13,260 nt of DNA from Irpex lacteus (GCA_001986395.2 MQVO02000249.1:1-13260), one strand, 5' to 3'; positions 1 to 7,166 are shown, counted from the stretch's first letter. Notes: generated by a model from the letters alone, not told the origin. Program-made: numbers and translations.

Positions 1-46
1 GAATTGTAGTATACCTAGCTATTTTAAAACAAATTATTATAATTTA

Positions 47-79
47 ATATAAACAAAAATTTAATATATAAAAATGGAA
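47..79 (+). repeat. Leader-like direct repeat, copy 1
   Basis: This sequence is nearly the same as 521-552: both read ATATAAACAAAAAT, then an AT-rich run, then ATATATAAAATGGAA (one or two bases differ). In each copy an ATG GAA follows an A-rich tract, but the reading frames stop after 12 codons here and 3 codons in the other copy. It may be the duplicated 5' flank of a lost gene or plasmid ORF; that is inference. Confidence 0.6.
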
Positions 80-260
80 AATATATTAAAAAAAGGAGGG
101 TGTGATTTTTAATTAAATCAGCTACAGTACATCAATCTTTAAAATTAAAAAATTTTTACCCAAGGGACACTCTTATTTTACCAAAGAAAATAGTGATAAA
201 AAGAAGAGTGACTTTATTATTTTTCTTCAATTAACTATATTTTTATTCTTTAACATTACT

Positions 261-305
261 CCCCAAAAAACTAGTTAGAATTATTTCTAATTCCTAGTTT
301 TTTGG
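261..305. repeat. Family A CTAG hairpin element, short form
   Basis: Inverted arms CCAAAAAACTAG and CTAGTTTTTTGG enclose a short AT spacer (TTAGAATTATTTCTAATTC). The same element recurs, whole or as half copies, near 715, 1651, 2780, 3094, 4000, 6417, 7297, 11094, 11338 and 11976. The DNA or RNA would fold into a strong hairpin with a C-run/G-run base. It contains no ORF, so if mobile it would depend on other factors, or it spreads by recombination. Confidence 0.85.
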
Positions 306-520
306 TCATTATTATTTATTATAATAGTTAAAAATAACTTTATTATCTTTATTTTTCTTTATATTCTCTTTAATCTTTAGCTTTACTCAAAAGGGGCTAG
401 TCGTAGTTCAAATGATCTAGTTTAGTTAGTTAAATAAAGAAGATAGTAAAGTTACCTCTTCGATCTTTAGTTTCACTCATTAGACTGATTGCTAAAGTTC
501 AAATTATTAATAGTTTGGGA

Positions 521-552
521 ATATAAACAAAAATTAAATATATAAAATGGAA
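521..552 (+). repeat. Leader-like direct repeat, copy 2
   Basis: Second copy of the repeat at 47-79, about 470 bases downstream in the same orientation. The ATG GAA GAC after it meets a stop at once, so no protein is made from this start. Confidence 0.6.
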
Positions 553-714
553 GACTAACCGTCCACCTATTTTTTTTATTATCTAATTTATTTTGTTCCC
601 TCCCTCCCTAATTCTTTTATTTAAATATAATATAAAATTTTACTATAATTCCTTACAAAAATAATGTAGACTTAGTTGCTCACTTAATCTTATTTACTTT
701 ATTTACTTAACCTT

Positions 715-754
715 CCCCAAAAAACTAATTATTTCTAATTCCTAGTTTTTTGGG
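715..754. repeat. Family A CTAG hairpin element, short form
   Basis: Arms CCCCAAAAAACTA and CTAGTTTTTTGGG with a slightly shortened spacer compared with 261-305. One CTAG on the left arm has changed to CTAA. Confidence 0.8.
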
Positions 755-904
755 ATTAGCTAATTCAACTAAACTATTTTTTTAATAAACTAACTAATGG
801 TACTATAATTAAGAAATGTGCAAAGTATAGAACTGTATTTATTTGTTAAAATTCTATAAATGAAAACTCTATAAATAAAATTTTTACGTTGCTCCACCTC
901 CTAG

Positions 905-1105
905 ATAAAGGACAAATTGGAGGTACTGTTTACGGACGTTATGTTTTCTTTAGTTTATACTTTATTCATGGAAAAACAAAATAATATTGTAACAGCCAAT
1001 AAGAGATTATATCCTTTTACAGAAGTGAATCCGTTTATGAGTTGGAGTGAGAAATTGTCAATGGTTTTATACGGTGATTCACCTGAAGCTAAGATCTTAA
1101 GGTAA
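905..1105 (+). CDS. Unassigned small ORF, about 66 codons
   Basis: The open frame runs from just after a TAG at 902-904 to TAA at 1103-1105; the first ATG is at 941. I do not recognise the product. Its composition (SEKLSMVLYGDSPEAKILR at the end, a hydrophobic patch FSLVYTLF near the start) looks like a real protein fragment rather than random AT translation. There is no clear start codon, so it may be the tail of a longer, truncated gene. The last four codons and stop belong to a 20-base repeat found again at 1709-1728 without the ORF, which suggests that the 3' end was copied elsewhere by recombination. It could be a mitochondrial plasmid ORF remnant. Confidence 0.4.
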   Translation: MKDKLEVLFTDVMFSLVYTLFMEKQNNIVTANKRLYPFTEVNPFMSWSEKLSMVLYGDSPEAKILR

Positions 1106-1114
1106 AATATAATT
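1095..1114 (+). repeat. 20-base direct repeat, copy 1 (end of ORF 905-1105)
   Basis: The 20 bases TCTTAAGGTAAAATATAATT occur here and again at 1709-1728. This copy covers the last codons and stop of the upstream ORF. Confidence 0.8.
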
Positions 1115-1650
1115 TACCATTTATATATACCTATAGTTAATTCTCTAATAATAATTTAATATAAAGATTAATAAATGCTAGTTAAAGTTTAATAGAGTTA
1201 TATTTGGAATAGTAATAAATGAGTTATTAAATAAATTAGTATATCAGTGCAAAGTAAATAAAAAGTGAAAGAGAGAGTATAATTCTTTAGTCTTGCACAG
1301 AAAAAGAAAAAGAGTAAAGTAAAAAAAAAAATCCTAGCAATAAGCTTATATAAAAATAACTATCTGTTTTTTAGTTGGAAATGGATTAGAGTTGTCATAA
1401 AGTTATAGGGCATATGTAACTAAGTAGTGCAGTGGTAAGAGGAAAGTGTGTATAGATTAAATATAATAAAAAATTAAAGTAGTGATATAAATTAAAATTA
1501 TTTATTTTAACAGATTAAAATTTTACTATATTTATTTTCTTTAGTAAAGATTATTTACAAGGATAGGAGGATAAATCAAGAGAGTCAGTAATTAATTATC
1601 TAAGTTATACAGTTTACTTCTATGAACCTATACCCTCCCCCAAAAAACAT

Positions 1651-1697
1651 CCCCAAAAACTAGGTATTATAAATAATTCTAACTAGTTTTTTTGGGG
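1651..1697. repeat. Family A CTAG hairpin element, inverted orientation
   Basis: Arms CCCCAAAAACTAG and CTAGTTTTTTTGGGG. The spacer reads as the reverse complement of that in the 261-305 copy (AATTCTAA next to the right arm), so this copy is inverted. A partial extra left arm, CCCCCAAAAAACAT, lies directly upstream at 1636-1649. Confidence 0.8.
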
Positions 1698-1708
1698 ATT
1701 ATTTCTAC

Positions 1709-1728
1709 TCTTAAGGTAAAATATAATT
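1709..1728 (+). repeat. 20-base direct repeat, copy 2
   Basis: Identical to 1095-1114 and placed just after a family A hairpin, 20 bases before the end of a LAGLIDADG fragment on the other strand. Confidence 0.8.
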
Positions 1729-1748
1729 AGAGCTGCAACCCTAGAATA

Positions 1749-2462
<714 letters not shown>

Positions 2463-2466
<4 letters not shown>

Positions 2467-2779
2467 GTACCTCCCCTATTCTTTTTATTAATAATTACCT
2501 TCATTTGTTCGATCCACCGCATGTAGCTGTGAAGCTTCAGTCCTGTCAGAGGGTGAAGCCCGGAGAATAGAAGAAAGTAACCACTGTTGTCAGATCCCGT
2601 AGTGAAGTCATAACCAAAGTATTATAACCATCTGATGTGTGAATCTTTACACGAGTGTTAAATAGTAGCCGCAGTGCTTCAAACAGTACTAGATGTGGAC
2701 GTTGCTTCAGACTAAAACAGAAATCACCGTTGGACTTAATATGGAAGGATCCTTCAGCAATAGTAAATCCTACTACCAT
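2463..2779 (-). pseudogene. LAGLIDADG homing endonuclease, C-terminal half, frameshifted
   Basis: The minus frame begins VVGFTIAEGSFHIKSNGDFC, a second LAGLIDADG motif (GFTIAEGSF), and runs through LKQRPHLVLFEALRLLFNTR and SLRDLTTVVTFF. It then shifts frame near 2555 and continues as SGLHPLTGLKLHSYMRWIEQ, the usual C-terminal part of cox1-intron LAGLIDADG endonucleases ending at a TAA at 2463-2465. The N-terminal half is missing: the piece starts exactly at a family A half hairpin (2780-2806). It may be the missing half of the endonuclease begun at 9518 on the other strand. It ends tail to tail with the nad4 piece at 2466. Confidence 0.8.
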
Positions 2780-2806
2780 CCAAAAAAACTAGTTAGAATT
2801 ATTTTA
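2780..2806. repeat. Family A half element
   Basis: Left arm and spacer only (CCAAAAAAACTAGTTAGAATTATTT), fused directly to the truncated N-terminal side of the LAGLIDADG fragment at 2779. No right arm is present. Confidence 0.75.
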
Positions 2807-2812
2807 GGGTAC

Positions 2813-2848
2813 AGACTGTGTAATTTATTTAATTTTATTTTAAGTAGA
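2813..2848 (+). repeat. Family B repeat, copy 2
   Basis: The 36 bases from AGACTGTGTAATTTATTTAA to TTTTAAGTAGA are the same as the first part of copy 3 (3642-3677). The second half of the repeat is missing here. Confidence 0.85.
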
Positions 2849-2981
2849 GGGTCTATTTAACAATATAATTCTAACTAATACCCTTTGTGGAATATGGATA
2901 GACTAAGTAAATAGCTATCTTATTATTTATTCTAATTCTCTTTAACCTAAAGGATAATAAATACTCTATTTATTTAACTGA

Positions 2982-3067
2982 GTGTCCTCCCTCCAATTAA
3001 CTTGGTTCCAAAGAGTTAAGATTAGTACTAGAGGGATTCCCCCTTGTGTCCTCCCTCCAATTAACTT
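2982..3067 (+). repeat. Pair of 22-base C-rich direct repeats
   Basis: GTGTCCTCCCTCCAATTAAC followed by TT occurs at 2982-3003 and again at 3046-3067, 42 bases apart. The CCTCCCT core resembles C-rich patches near 598 and 8396. Confidence 0.85.
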
Positions 3068-3093
3068 ACAAATAATAACTAAAGAATCAGAGT

Positions 3094-3140
3094 CCCAAAA
3101 ACACTAGGAATTAGAATTCATTCTAATTAGTTTTTTGGGG
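3094..3140. repeat. Family A CTAG hairpin element
   Basis: Arms CCCAAAAACACTAG and TAGTTTTTTGGG surround a self-complementary spacer (GGAATTAGAATTCATTCTAA). The left arm has an extra C, and the right CTAG has become TTAG. Confidence 0.8.
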
Positions 3141-3405
3141 GATTGTTAGAATAAGAATAAATTTAATTAAACAATTAAAATAAATTAATGTTTGTTCTCT
3201 CAAAGATGAGTAAAGTTAAAGAATTTAAAGGGAGCTAGCGATTAATAATAAATAATCTTAGAATAATATTTTATAATTATTTAACTCTTTTCCCTACTCT
3301 ATTTATTTAACTCTTCAAAAGAATAATAGTTTATTGTAATCACTCTCCACTCCACTTTAGTGGCTAGTGGCTTAATAAATTATTTAATTATTTTGGTAGG
3401 GGTTA

Positions 3406-3427
3406 TTAAAATTTAATTAAATTTTAA
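3406..3427. repeat. 22-base perfect palindrome
   Basis: TTAAAATTTAATTAAATTTTAA (its own reverse complement) lies here and at 6205-6226, and 27-base variants form the core of the long family A elements at 11129 and 12018. Here it borders the truncated start of the second nad4 piece. Confidence 0.85.
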
Positions 3428-3432
3428 TTAGG

Positions 3433-3615
3433 GCACCTATAATAACATTAAGACAAACTGATCTGATAGTTATAGTAGCTTAGAGTTCTTTATCTCATAT
3501 GGCTGTATGTATATTAAGTATATTCTCTTATAGTATCACAGGTTTAACTGGTAGTTTAGTATTATCAGTAGCTCATGGTTTTGTATCATCAGGTCTACTT
3601 ATTAAAGTAGGAGAA
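3433..3615 (+). pseudogene. nad4: nad4 middle fragment, with in-frame stop
   Basis: The plus frame reads APIITLRQTDLIVIVA, a TAG at 3481-3483, then SSLSHMAVCILSIFSYSITG and SLVLSVAHGFVSSGLLIKVG. This is the conserved core of ND4: the TLRQ.D and A(Y)SSVSHM motifs and the LAHGFVSSGLF motif around transmembrane helices VII-VIII. The family normally has tyrosine where the TAG stands. The frame goes on through non-homologous sequence into family B copy 3 and ends at TAA 3670-3672, the same TTA TTT TAA ending as the first nad4 piece. About 150 residues normally lying between the two pieces are missing and replaced by repeats. Codons are mostly TTA/AGA. Confidence 0.82.
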
Positions 3616-3641
3616 AGGGGAATAAGATTAAAAAGAAAGAA

Positions 3642-3706
3642 AGACTGTGTAATTTATTTAATTTTATTTTAAGTAGATTAAAAAAGTATTGATTGTCTTT
3701 ATTTGC
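3642..3706 (+). repeat. Family B repeat, copy 3 (longest)
   Basis: This copy contains all parts of the family. Its first 36 bases match copy 2 (2813-2848), its middle matches copy 1 (2111-2147), and its last 30 (ATTAAAAAAGTATTGATTGT then CTTTATTTGC, 3677-3706) match copy 4 at 4361-4390. Confidence 0.88.
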
Positions 3707-3981
3707 ATCAACAAAATCTCAGTCTCAGTAAAGTATTTCTAGTGCATGTGTTAGAAGTGTTGTTGGTAGTACTCAGCAGTGAACTGGTATGTATAGAAAA
3801 GTATAATAAAGATTTAGAAAGTGGAGTAATAAGTAATGAATGTAAATTTTTAGAGTACCGTAGTGAAAACAATCTATATCTCTCTAATGAGGAATTAATA
3901 TTATTGGGTTTAGAATTAGTTATTCTTCTATCAAATAACAGTAATTTAATAGAAGTTAAGGTAATAAAAAGGATAAATTAA
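3703..3981 (+). CDS. Unassigned ORF, 92 codons
   Basis: The open frame starts at a TTG directly at the end of family B copy 3 and stops at TAA 3979-3981. There is no ATG start; the frame stays open back into the repeat until a TAA. The product is part hydrophobic (VLEVLLVVLSSELV and LILLGLELVILLS) and part charged (EKYNKDLESGVISNECKFLE). I do not recognise it. Codon use is of the TTA/GTA/AAT kind, like the plasmid-type genes. It is probably the 3' part of a gene cut by the repeat. It could be a plasmid ORF remnant; a translated chance ORF is also possible. Confidence 0.35.
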   Translation: MHQQNLSLSKVFLVHVLEVLLVVLSSELVCIEKYNKDLESGVISNECKFLEYRSENNLYLSNEELILLGLELVILLSNNSNLIEVKVIKRIN

Positions 3982-3990
3982 AAAAGTACT

Positions 3991-4017
3991 TCCAACAAAG
4001 AGCCTAGTTTTTTTGGA
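3991..4017. repeat. Family A right-half element, long-form type
   Basis: Right arm AGAGCCTAGTTTTTTTGGA, with the AGAGCCTAG seen in the long elements at 11094 and 11976. TCCAA on the left can pair with TTGGA, as in the element at 11094-11178. Confidence 0.65.
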
Positions 4018-4081
4018 TAGATTTATAAACCATTCTATACTTTTATCTGTTATCTAGAAATTATACAAAGAGTTATTGAAA

Positions 4082-4357
4082 ATGAAAAAACAAGATTTTA
4101 CTGTTATACATAGACATAATAATATATCTGATGCATACGTAGAAAGAATTATAAATACATTCCAACATCTTACATGAAAATGGGCGTTGTGTTCTAGTAT
4201 TATATAATATATCTATAAACTCGAAGAATATAAAAATATAGCTAAAATAATACATAATACTATTCTTGATAGAGAATACCCTGCCGATTATATAGATAAA
4301 AGTACAAATATATTATATTCGGATTGATGCAAATGGTACTCGTTTGACACTCCCCCC
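4082..4357 (+). pseudogene. Unassigned decayed ORF with TGA codons
   Basis: From an ATG at 4082 the frame reads MKKQDFTVIHRHNNISDAYV, then ERIINTFQHLT and a TGA that would be tryptophan in fungal mitochondria (4175-4177). It meets TAA at 4205-4207, and stays open afterwards in the same frame (KLEEYKNIAKIIHNTILDRE, then YPADYIDKSTN) into the C-run before family B copy 4. The second part is rich in charged residues and looks like protein. I cannot name it. The in-frame TAA suggests a pseudogene of a plasmid or intron ORF. Confidence 0.3.
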
Positions 4358-4360
4358 TAA

Positions 4361-4390
4361 ATTAAAAAAGTATTGATTGTCTTTATTTGC
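4361..4390 (+). repeat. Family B repeat, copy 4 (3' half)
   Basis: Thirty bases identical to 3677-3706 follow a C-run (4351-4356). The 200 bases after it up to 4591 show no gene I can support. Confidence 0.88.
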
Positions 4391-4591
4391 TTTTATCGGA
4401 GATTCCTCATTCTAGTAAACTTTATTACTATACAAATATATCGTATTATTCCCTTCATATCTTAAGGTTCCAATCCCCTTTAGCTTTACAAGTATTGATG
4501 AGACTATATTTAAGATTAGAAGACTGATTATCCTCCAACCACGACCTCTTAGATTCTAAGTGGATTGTCTTAATACTCAGATAATCTTCTA

Positions 4592-5508
4592 GGAGGTCTG
4601 GTTAACTTCCTACCATTTACCTACACAGCTATCCTTATCGGATCTCTATCTCTAATGGCTCTACCATTTATGACAGGGTTCTACAGTAAGGATCTAATCC
4701 TTGAAGTAGCTCTAGGACAATACGAAGTATCTGGTACAATGGCATACTGGCTGGGAACAATTTCAGCTGTATTCACAGCCTTCTATTCATTCCGACTAGT
4801 ATCACTAACATTCTTTACAACACCTAATGCCCCTAAGGGTTACTATCTACATGCTCACGAAGCACCTATGATCATTGTAATTCCTCTGGTAATTCTATCA
4901 ATCATGTCAATTGTATTTGGTTACATTGCAAAGGACATGTATGTGGAGTAGGTACAGATTTCCTATCAACTGCTCTATACCAACACCCTAACCACATTAC
5001 ACTGATTGAAGCTGAATTCGGACTACCTCTACTAATGAAGCTACTACCTGCTATTGGTAGCCTATTCGGTGCTGGTCTAGCACTATATCTATACCATGTG
5101 GTACCTGCATTCACAATTGGTCTAACAAACGGACCTATTGGATATGCTGTATACTCATTCCTTAACGCAAAGTGGTACTGGGACGCACTATTCAACGGTT
5201 TCATTATCAGTGCTTCACTACGAGTTGGACTTGTTATCTCTAAGGTTCTTGACCGAGGAGTTATCGAACTAGCTGGACCATACGGTCTAAGTACAGTTCT
5301 AACAGGAACAGGTCGATCTGTAGCTGCTTACGACACAGGTGTTATTACATCATACGCTCTATACATCATGCTAGGGCTTGTATCACTAATCGGATCATTT
5401 AAGAACAGTACTCGAACACTTATTGAAACAGGACAATGTACTACTGCTAATAAGAAGGGTGCTCTAACAGTACAAGTATGGATTAGTCAACGAACTACTG
5501 CAATTTAA
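4592..5508 (+). pseudogene. nad5: nad5 C-terminal part (NADH dehydrogenase subunit 5), one frameshift
   Basis: The frame opens GGLVNFLPFTYTAILIGSLS, then PFMTGFYSKDLILEVALGQY, the conserved middle-to-late part of ND5, a large proton-pumping subunit of respiratory complex I. It runs to GYIAKDMYV, where one base is missing between 4944 and 4945, and continues in the next frame as GVGTDFLSTALYQHPNHITL, EAEFGLPLLMKLLPAIG, AKWYWDALFNGF and on to TAA at 5506-5508. About 305 codons remain of a usual 600-670; the N-terminal half is absent. Just upstream, homology stops at 4592 and TAA is met at 4571. Codons are strongly CTA, CGA, GTA and TGG, quite unlike nad3 or atp8. The sequence is otherwise clean, so the break may be recent, or an assembly error. 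Confidence 0.93.
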
Positions 5509-5560
5509 TCATCAATACTCCCCATCAATTAAGTTTAAGTTTTAATTAAAAGTGGGTAAA

Positions 5561-5773
5561 ATGGAGACGGAAGAGGTAGATAAAATCAAGGGTCAGATGG
5601 CTCATTGCAGAGAAACCGGGTTGCATTTTAATATTTATAGTGGGAAATATCCTATTCATTTACAACTTACCCCTCATAATGCCGAAAATACTCATGACAG
5701 TGTCATGAATGGGCCTAATTATAGAGATTATGGGGTTATGCCTAATTTAATAAATGAAAATGGGGTCCTATAG
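5561..5773 (+). CDS. Unassigned ORF, 70 codons, truncated at 3' end
   Basis: ATG at 5561 (a GTG at 5552 is also in frame) opens METEEVDKIKGQMAHCRETG, then LHFNIYSGKYPIHLQLTPHN. The protein is acidic at the start and rich in His, Asn and Tyr, which is not typical of AT-drift ORFs. I do not recognise it. The stop TAG lies inside the antisense nad4L fragment (overlap 5763-5773), so the true 3' end was probably lost at that junction. A perfect 17-base inverted repeat (5692-5708) lies in the coding region. Codons (GGG, GAG, CCC) are less AT-biased than the neighbours. Confidence 0.4.
   Translation: METEEVDKIKGQMAHCRETGLHFNIYSGKYPIHLQLTPHNAENTHDSVMNGPNYRDYGVMPNLINENGVL
5692..5708. repeat. Perfect inverted repeat inside ORF
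   Basis: TCATGACA, a single G, then TGTCATGA: eight paired bases round one base. This symmetric site inside the unassigned ORF may be chance, a hairpin or a protein site. Confidence 0.7.
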
Positions 5774-5906
5774 CACTTTCAGCTCCTGCAGTAGCAATAA
5801 TAATAATAATTGAATAAATTTGTCCAATTGTATCGTTATCATTATAAGCCATAACTAGAACTAGAATGGTTACAGAAAGAAGCATCAGTTCAATAATCAC
5901 AATGAG
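5766..5906 (-). pseudogene. nad4L: nad4L internal fragment (NADH dehydrogenase subunit 4L)
   Basis: Minus-strand codons read IVIIELMLLSVTILVLVMAY, then NDNDTIGQIYSIIIII and ATAGAESAIG. The IELMLLS motif and the AAAESAIG motif (here ATAGAESAIG) are the two hallmarks of ND4L, a small complex I membrane subunit of about 90 residues. About 47 codons remain; the first 20 or so residues and the last 15-20 are missing. A TAA closes the frame upstream. In many fungi nad4L sits directly before nad5 on the same strand; here it is downstream and inverted. Leucine is mainly CTA/CTT. Confidence 0.88.
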
Positions 5907-5934
5907 TTAAATTAAAAAATAATTAGATATATAA

Positions 5935-6183
5935 TTAAAATATAAAATAAAATAAGAGAATTATTTTATGGGAGCCTCTGTTACCTCCATTATTTACACC
6001 ACTGTTACCTCCAATATTTCCACCACTGTTCCCGCTATTACCATTATTATTACTAGCATTATCATTTCTTCTCCCACGTATACTTTGTTCAACTGCAGCT
6101 CCAGCACCTACAACACCAGCTCCTTTAACAATTCCATTGATAATTTTTTCACCTATTTTCTTTCCTGGATAAAAAAAGTAAAA
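5935..6183 (-). CDS. Gly/Asn-rich ORF, 82 codons, lacking a start codon
   Basis: The minus frame opens after a TAG (6184-6186) and reads FYPGKKIGEKIINGIVKGAG, VVGAGAAVEQSIRGRRND, then an Asn/Gly/Ser-rich tail (GNSGNSGGNIGGNSGVNNGG) to TAA at 5935-5937. The GIVKGAGVVGAGAAVE part could be a small glycine-rich membrane helix. There is no ATG, so the 5' end is lost. The tail is built from imperfect codon repeats (GGT AAC AGT GGT). I do not recognise the protein. The opposite strand also has an open frame rich in Ser/Thr, which I regard as its shadow, though coding on that strand cannot be ruled out. Confidence 0.4.
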   Translation of the reverse strand, partial: FYFFYPGKKIGEKIINGIVKGAGVVGAGAAVEQSIRGRRNDNASNNNGNSGNSGGNIGGNSGVNNGGNRGSHKIILLFYFIF

Positions 6184-6204
6184 CTAACTAGCTTGTGTGG
6201 GTAA

Positions 6205-6226
6205 TTAAAATTTAATTAAATTTTAA
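6205..6226. repeat. 22-base perfect palindrome, second copy
   Basis: Same sequence as 3406-3427, here between the Gly/Asn-rich ORF and the rps3-like tail. Confidence 0.85.
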
Positions 6227-6252
6227 TAACTATCTTATTTTATTATTTTTGT

Positions 6253-6357
6253 CATCTTCCATCTCACATTTGTGGTATTCGTATTCAACTATCAGGAAGA
6301 CTTGCCACAGAACGAGTTATCCCTCGTGTTACGAAAAATGTGAATGTGTTTGGATAA
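6253..6357 (+). pseudogene. rps3: rps3-like C-terminal fragment (mitochondrial ribosomal protein S3)
   Basis: Thirty-four codons read HLPSHICGIRIQLSGRLATE, then RVIPRVTKNVNVFG, and stop at TAA 6355-6357. The G(I/V)(R/K)(I/V)...GRL pattern followed by basic residues is typical of the C-terminal domain of ribosomal protein S3, which fungi encode in mitochondrial DNA. Only the last tenth of a usual rps3 is present and I see no more of it upstream. Codons include CGA, CTA and CGT. The short length makes the call moderate. Confidence 0.55.
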
Positions 6358-6416
6358 TAAAAGTAAAGTAAAGAATATATGTCACCCTCTTCCGAGAGAA
6401 ATAAAAGTTTTTTCTT

Positions 6417-6444
6417 TTATAATTCTAACTAGTTTTTTTTGGGG
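6417..6444. repeat. Family A right-half element (inverted), at nad2 junction
   Basis: Spacer and right arm only (ATAATTCTAACTAGTTTTTT then TTGGGG). It directly abuts the truncated 3' side of the antisense nad2 fragment at 6446. Confidence 0.75.
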
Positions 6445-6445
6445 A

Positions 6446-6709
6446 TTGTGTAACAGTAGTTGCATGAATTAGACCTGAGTATAGTCCAACTCCTACAACA
6501 AATGATTTTAGAGACACTGTACTAAAACAATTGTATGATAGTGCTGCTGCAAATAGCAGTGCGATAACTACGTTTCGTGTAAATAGAGTAGCTGAGATTG
6601 TAGCCTTTTGTACTAGAGCGTTTTGTGGTTCAGTAGAAATTGCTGTAGAAGATAGCGGAATCGCTAGTACAAGAGCAAAAAAGTAATTGTATGCTTGATT
6701 GAGTATGTA
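6446..6709 (-). pseudogene. nad2: nad2 N-terminal fragment (NADH dehydrogenase subunit 2)
   Basis: The minus frame reads NQAYNYFFALVLAIPLSSTA, then TEPQNALVQKATISATLFTR, NVVIALLFAAALSYNCFSTV and GVGLYSGLIHATTVTQ. This is the start region of fungal ND2, where short hydrophobic sequence precedes a (LF)TR.....LF.AALSYN motif and a G.GLYSGL.H.T..(S/T)Q motif. About 88 codons remain of a usual 500-600. There is no ATG: a TAG closes the frame upstream at 6710-6712. The 3' side ends at a family A half hairpin. CTA and CGA codons dominate, placing it in the same class as nad5 and cox1. Confidence 0.78.
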
Positions 6710-6811
6710 CTATCGTCTAAGGATTGTGCCAGAAGCAAAATATAATATATACAAGTTACGCTGATCGAACGAGTATTAACCGCTACTCTATATGATATAA
6801 GCTTTACTAGT

Positions 6812-6897
6812 AAGGCGAAAGTAATTACCATTATACAACACTTGCTTTCCATTGATAATGGTAGAGCACCGCAGAAGAGTAGAACTTTTATCGCCTT
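6812..6897. other. Nested inverted repeats, possible structured RNA
   Basis: AAGGCGA (6812-6818) can pair with TCGCCTT (6891-6897), and inside it ACCATTAT (6827-6834) with ATAATGGT (6855-6862). Directly after lie hairpins CCTTG/CAAGG (6894-6910) and CTAGCA/TGCTAG (about 6927-6939). I tried this as a tRNA, but no T-loop or anticodon arm fits. It could be part of an intron core or another non-coding RNA. Which strand would be active is not clear. Confidence 0.35.
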
Positions 6898-6948
6898 GTC
6901 TGAAGCAAGGTAGTTACCTTTAATCTAGCAGTGCTAGTATATTAGACT

Positions 6949-7013
6949 AGTGAGGGGACTTTAACCTTTACGGCGTAGAAGCCACATGTTAAGCGAAGCT
7001 GTCACTCCTAAAT
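6949..7013 (-). other. Cloverleaf-like degenerate tRNA remnant
   Basis: On the minus strand AGTGA and TCACT close a branched fold with small hairpins AGC-TTC-GCT, GGC-TTCTAC-GCC and GG-TTAAAGT-CC in D-arm, anticodon-arm and T-arm order. The stems are only 2-5 pairs, and the anticodon cannot be set with a seven-base loop. A related 3' part (AAAGGTTCAAGTCCCACCAC) lies at about 7040-7065 on the same strand. I take these as decayed tRNA copies, with low confidence. Confidence 0.25.
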
Positions 7014-7166
7014 ACTGATTGTTTAGTATATTAATTAGTTTAATACTAGTGGTGGGACTTGAACCTTTAAGACCTTTTTGTCAACGCAACATAAATTAAA
7101 AAGGAGGGGGAGGACTAGGTTTACTTTTATTGCTTCAGGGCACAAGTTAATTCTTTTCTTTTCTAT

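Larger units (their letters stand above)
1..904. other. Non-coding AT-rich leader region with repeats
   Basis: I see no gene here. The stretch holds two family A hairpins (261-305 and 715-754), two copies of a leader-like repeat (47-79 and 521-552) and a C-rich patch near 598-611 similar to patches at 2467, 8396 and 8944. Two loosely similar blocks, around 371-415 and 460-505, share a 'ctttag...actca' and 'agttcaaat' pattern. The rest is low-complexity A+T. Confidence 0.6.
1106..1736. other. Non-coding AT-rich gap
   Basis: No ORF of note. It holds purine-rich tracts (1260-1340), a D-arm-like string near 1415-1445 that I could not fold into a tRNA, a family A hairpin at 1651-1697 and the second copy of the 20-base repeat at 1709-1728. 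Confidence 0.5.
2849..3429. other. Non-coding repeat-rich gap between nad4 pieces
   Basis: No gene seen. It contains two identical 22-base C-rich repeats (2982-3003 and 3046-3067), a family A hairpin (3094-3140), a 17-base repeat ACTCTATTTATTTAACT (2963 and 3296) and a 22-base perfect palindrome (3406-3427) directly before the second nad4 piece. Confidence 0.55.

Noticed and set aside
1415..1460. tRNA-like string with AGTGCAGTGGTAAGAG
   Set aside because: It looks like a D-arm, but no anticodon arm, T-arm or acceptor stem could be built around it.
4392..4591. Continuation of nad5 upstream of 4592 or an intron ORF
   Set aside because: Stops occur in all frames unless TGA is read through, and no ND5 or endonuclease motif is visible; homology begins at GGLVNF.
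4902..5204. 100-codon minus-strand ORF
   Set aside because: It is the antisense shadow of nad5, which is clearly the coding strand.
5968..6204. 78-codon plus-strand Ser/Thr-rich ORF
   Set aside because: Antisense of the Gly/Asn-rich frame; low complexity on both strands, and the minus frame contains the more protein-like non-repeat part.
6664..6852. 62-codon minus-strand ORF upstream of and overlapping the nad2 piece
   Set aside because: It is in another frame than nad2, has no family motif, and covers the hairpin-rich stretch; most likely a chance frame.
6949..6990. Small-subunit rRNA fragment (minus-strand ACGCCGTAAA resembles the 790 region)
   Set aside because: Only ten bases agree and the flanks do not match rRNA; likely chance.
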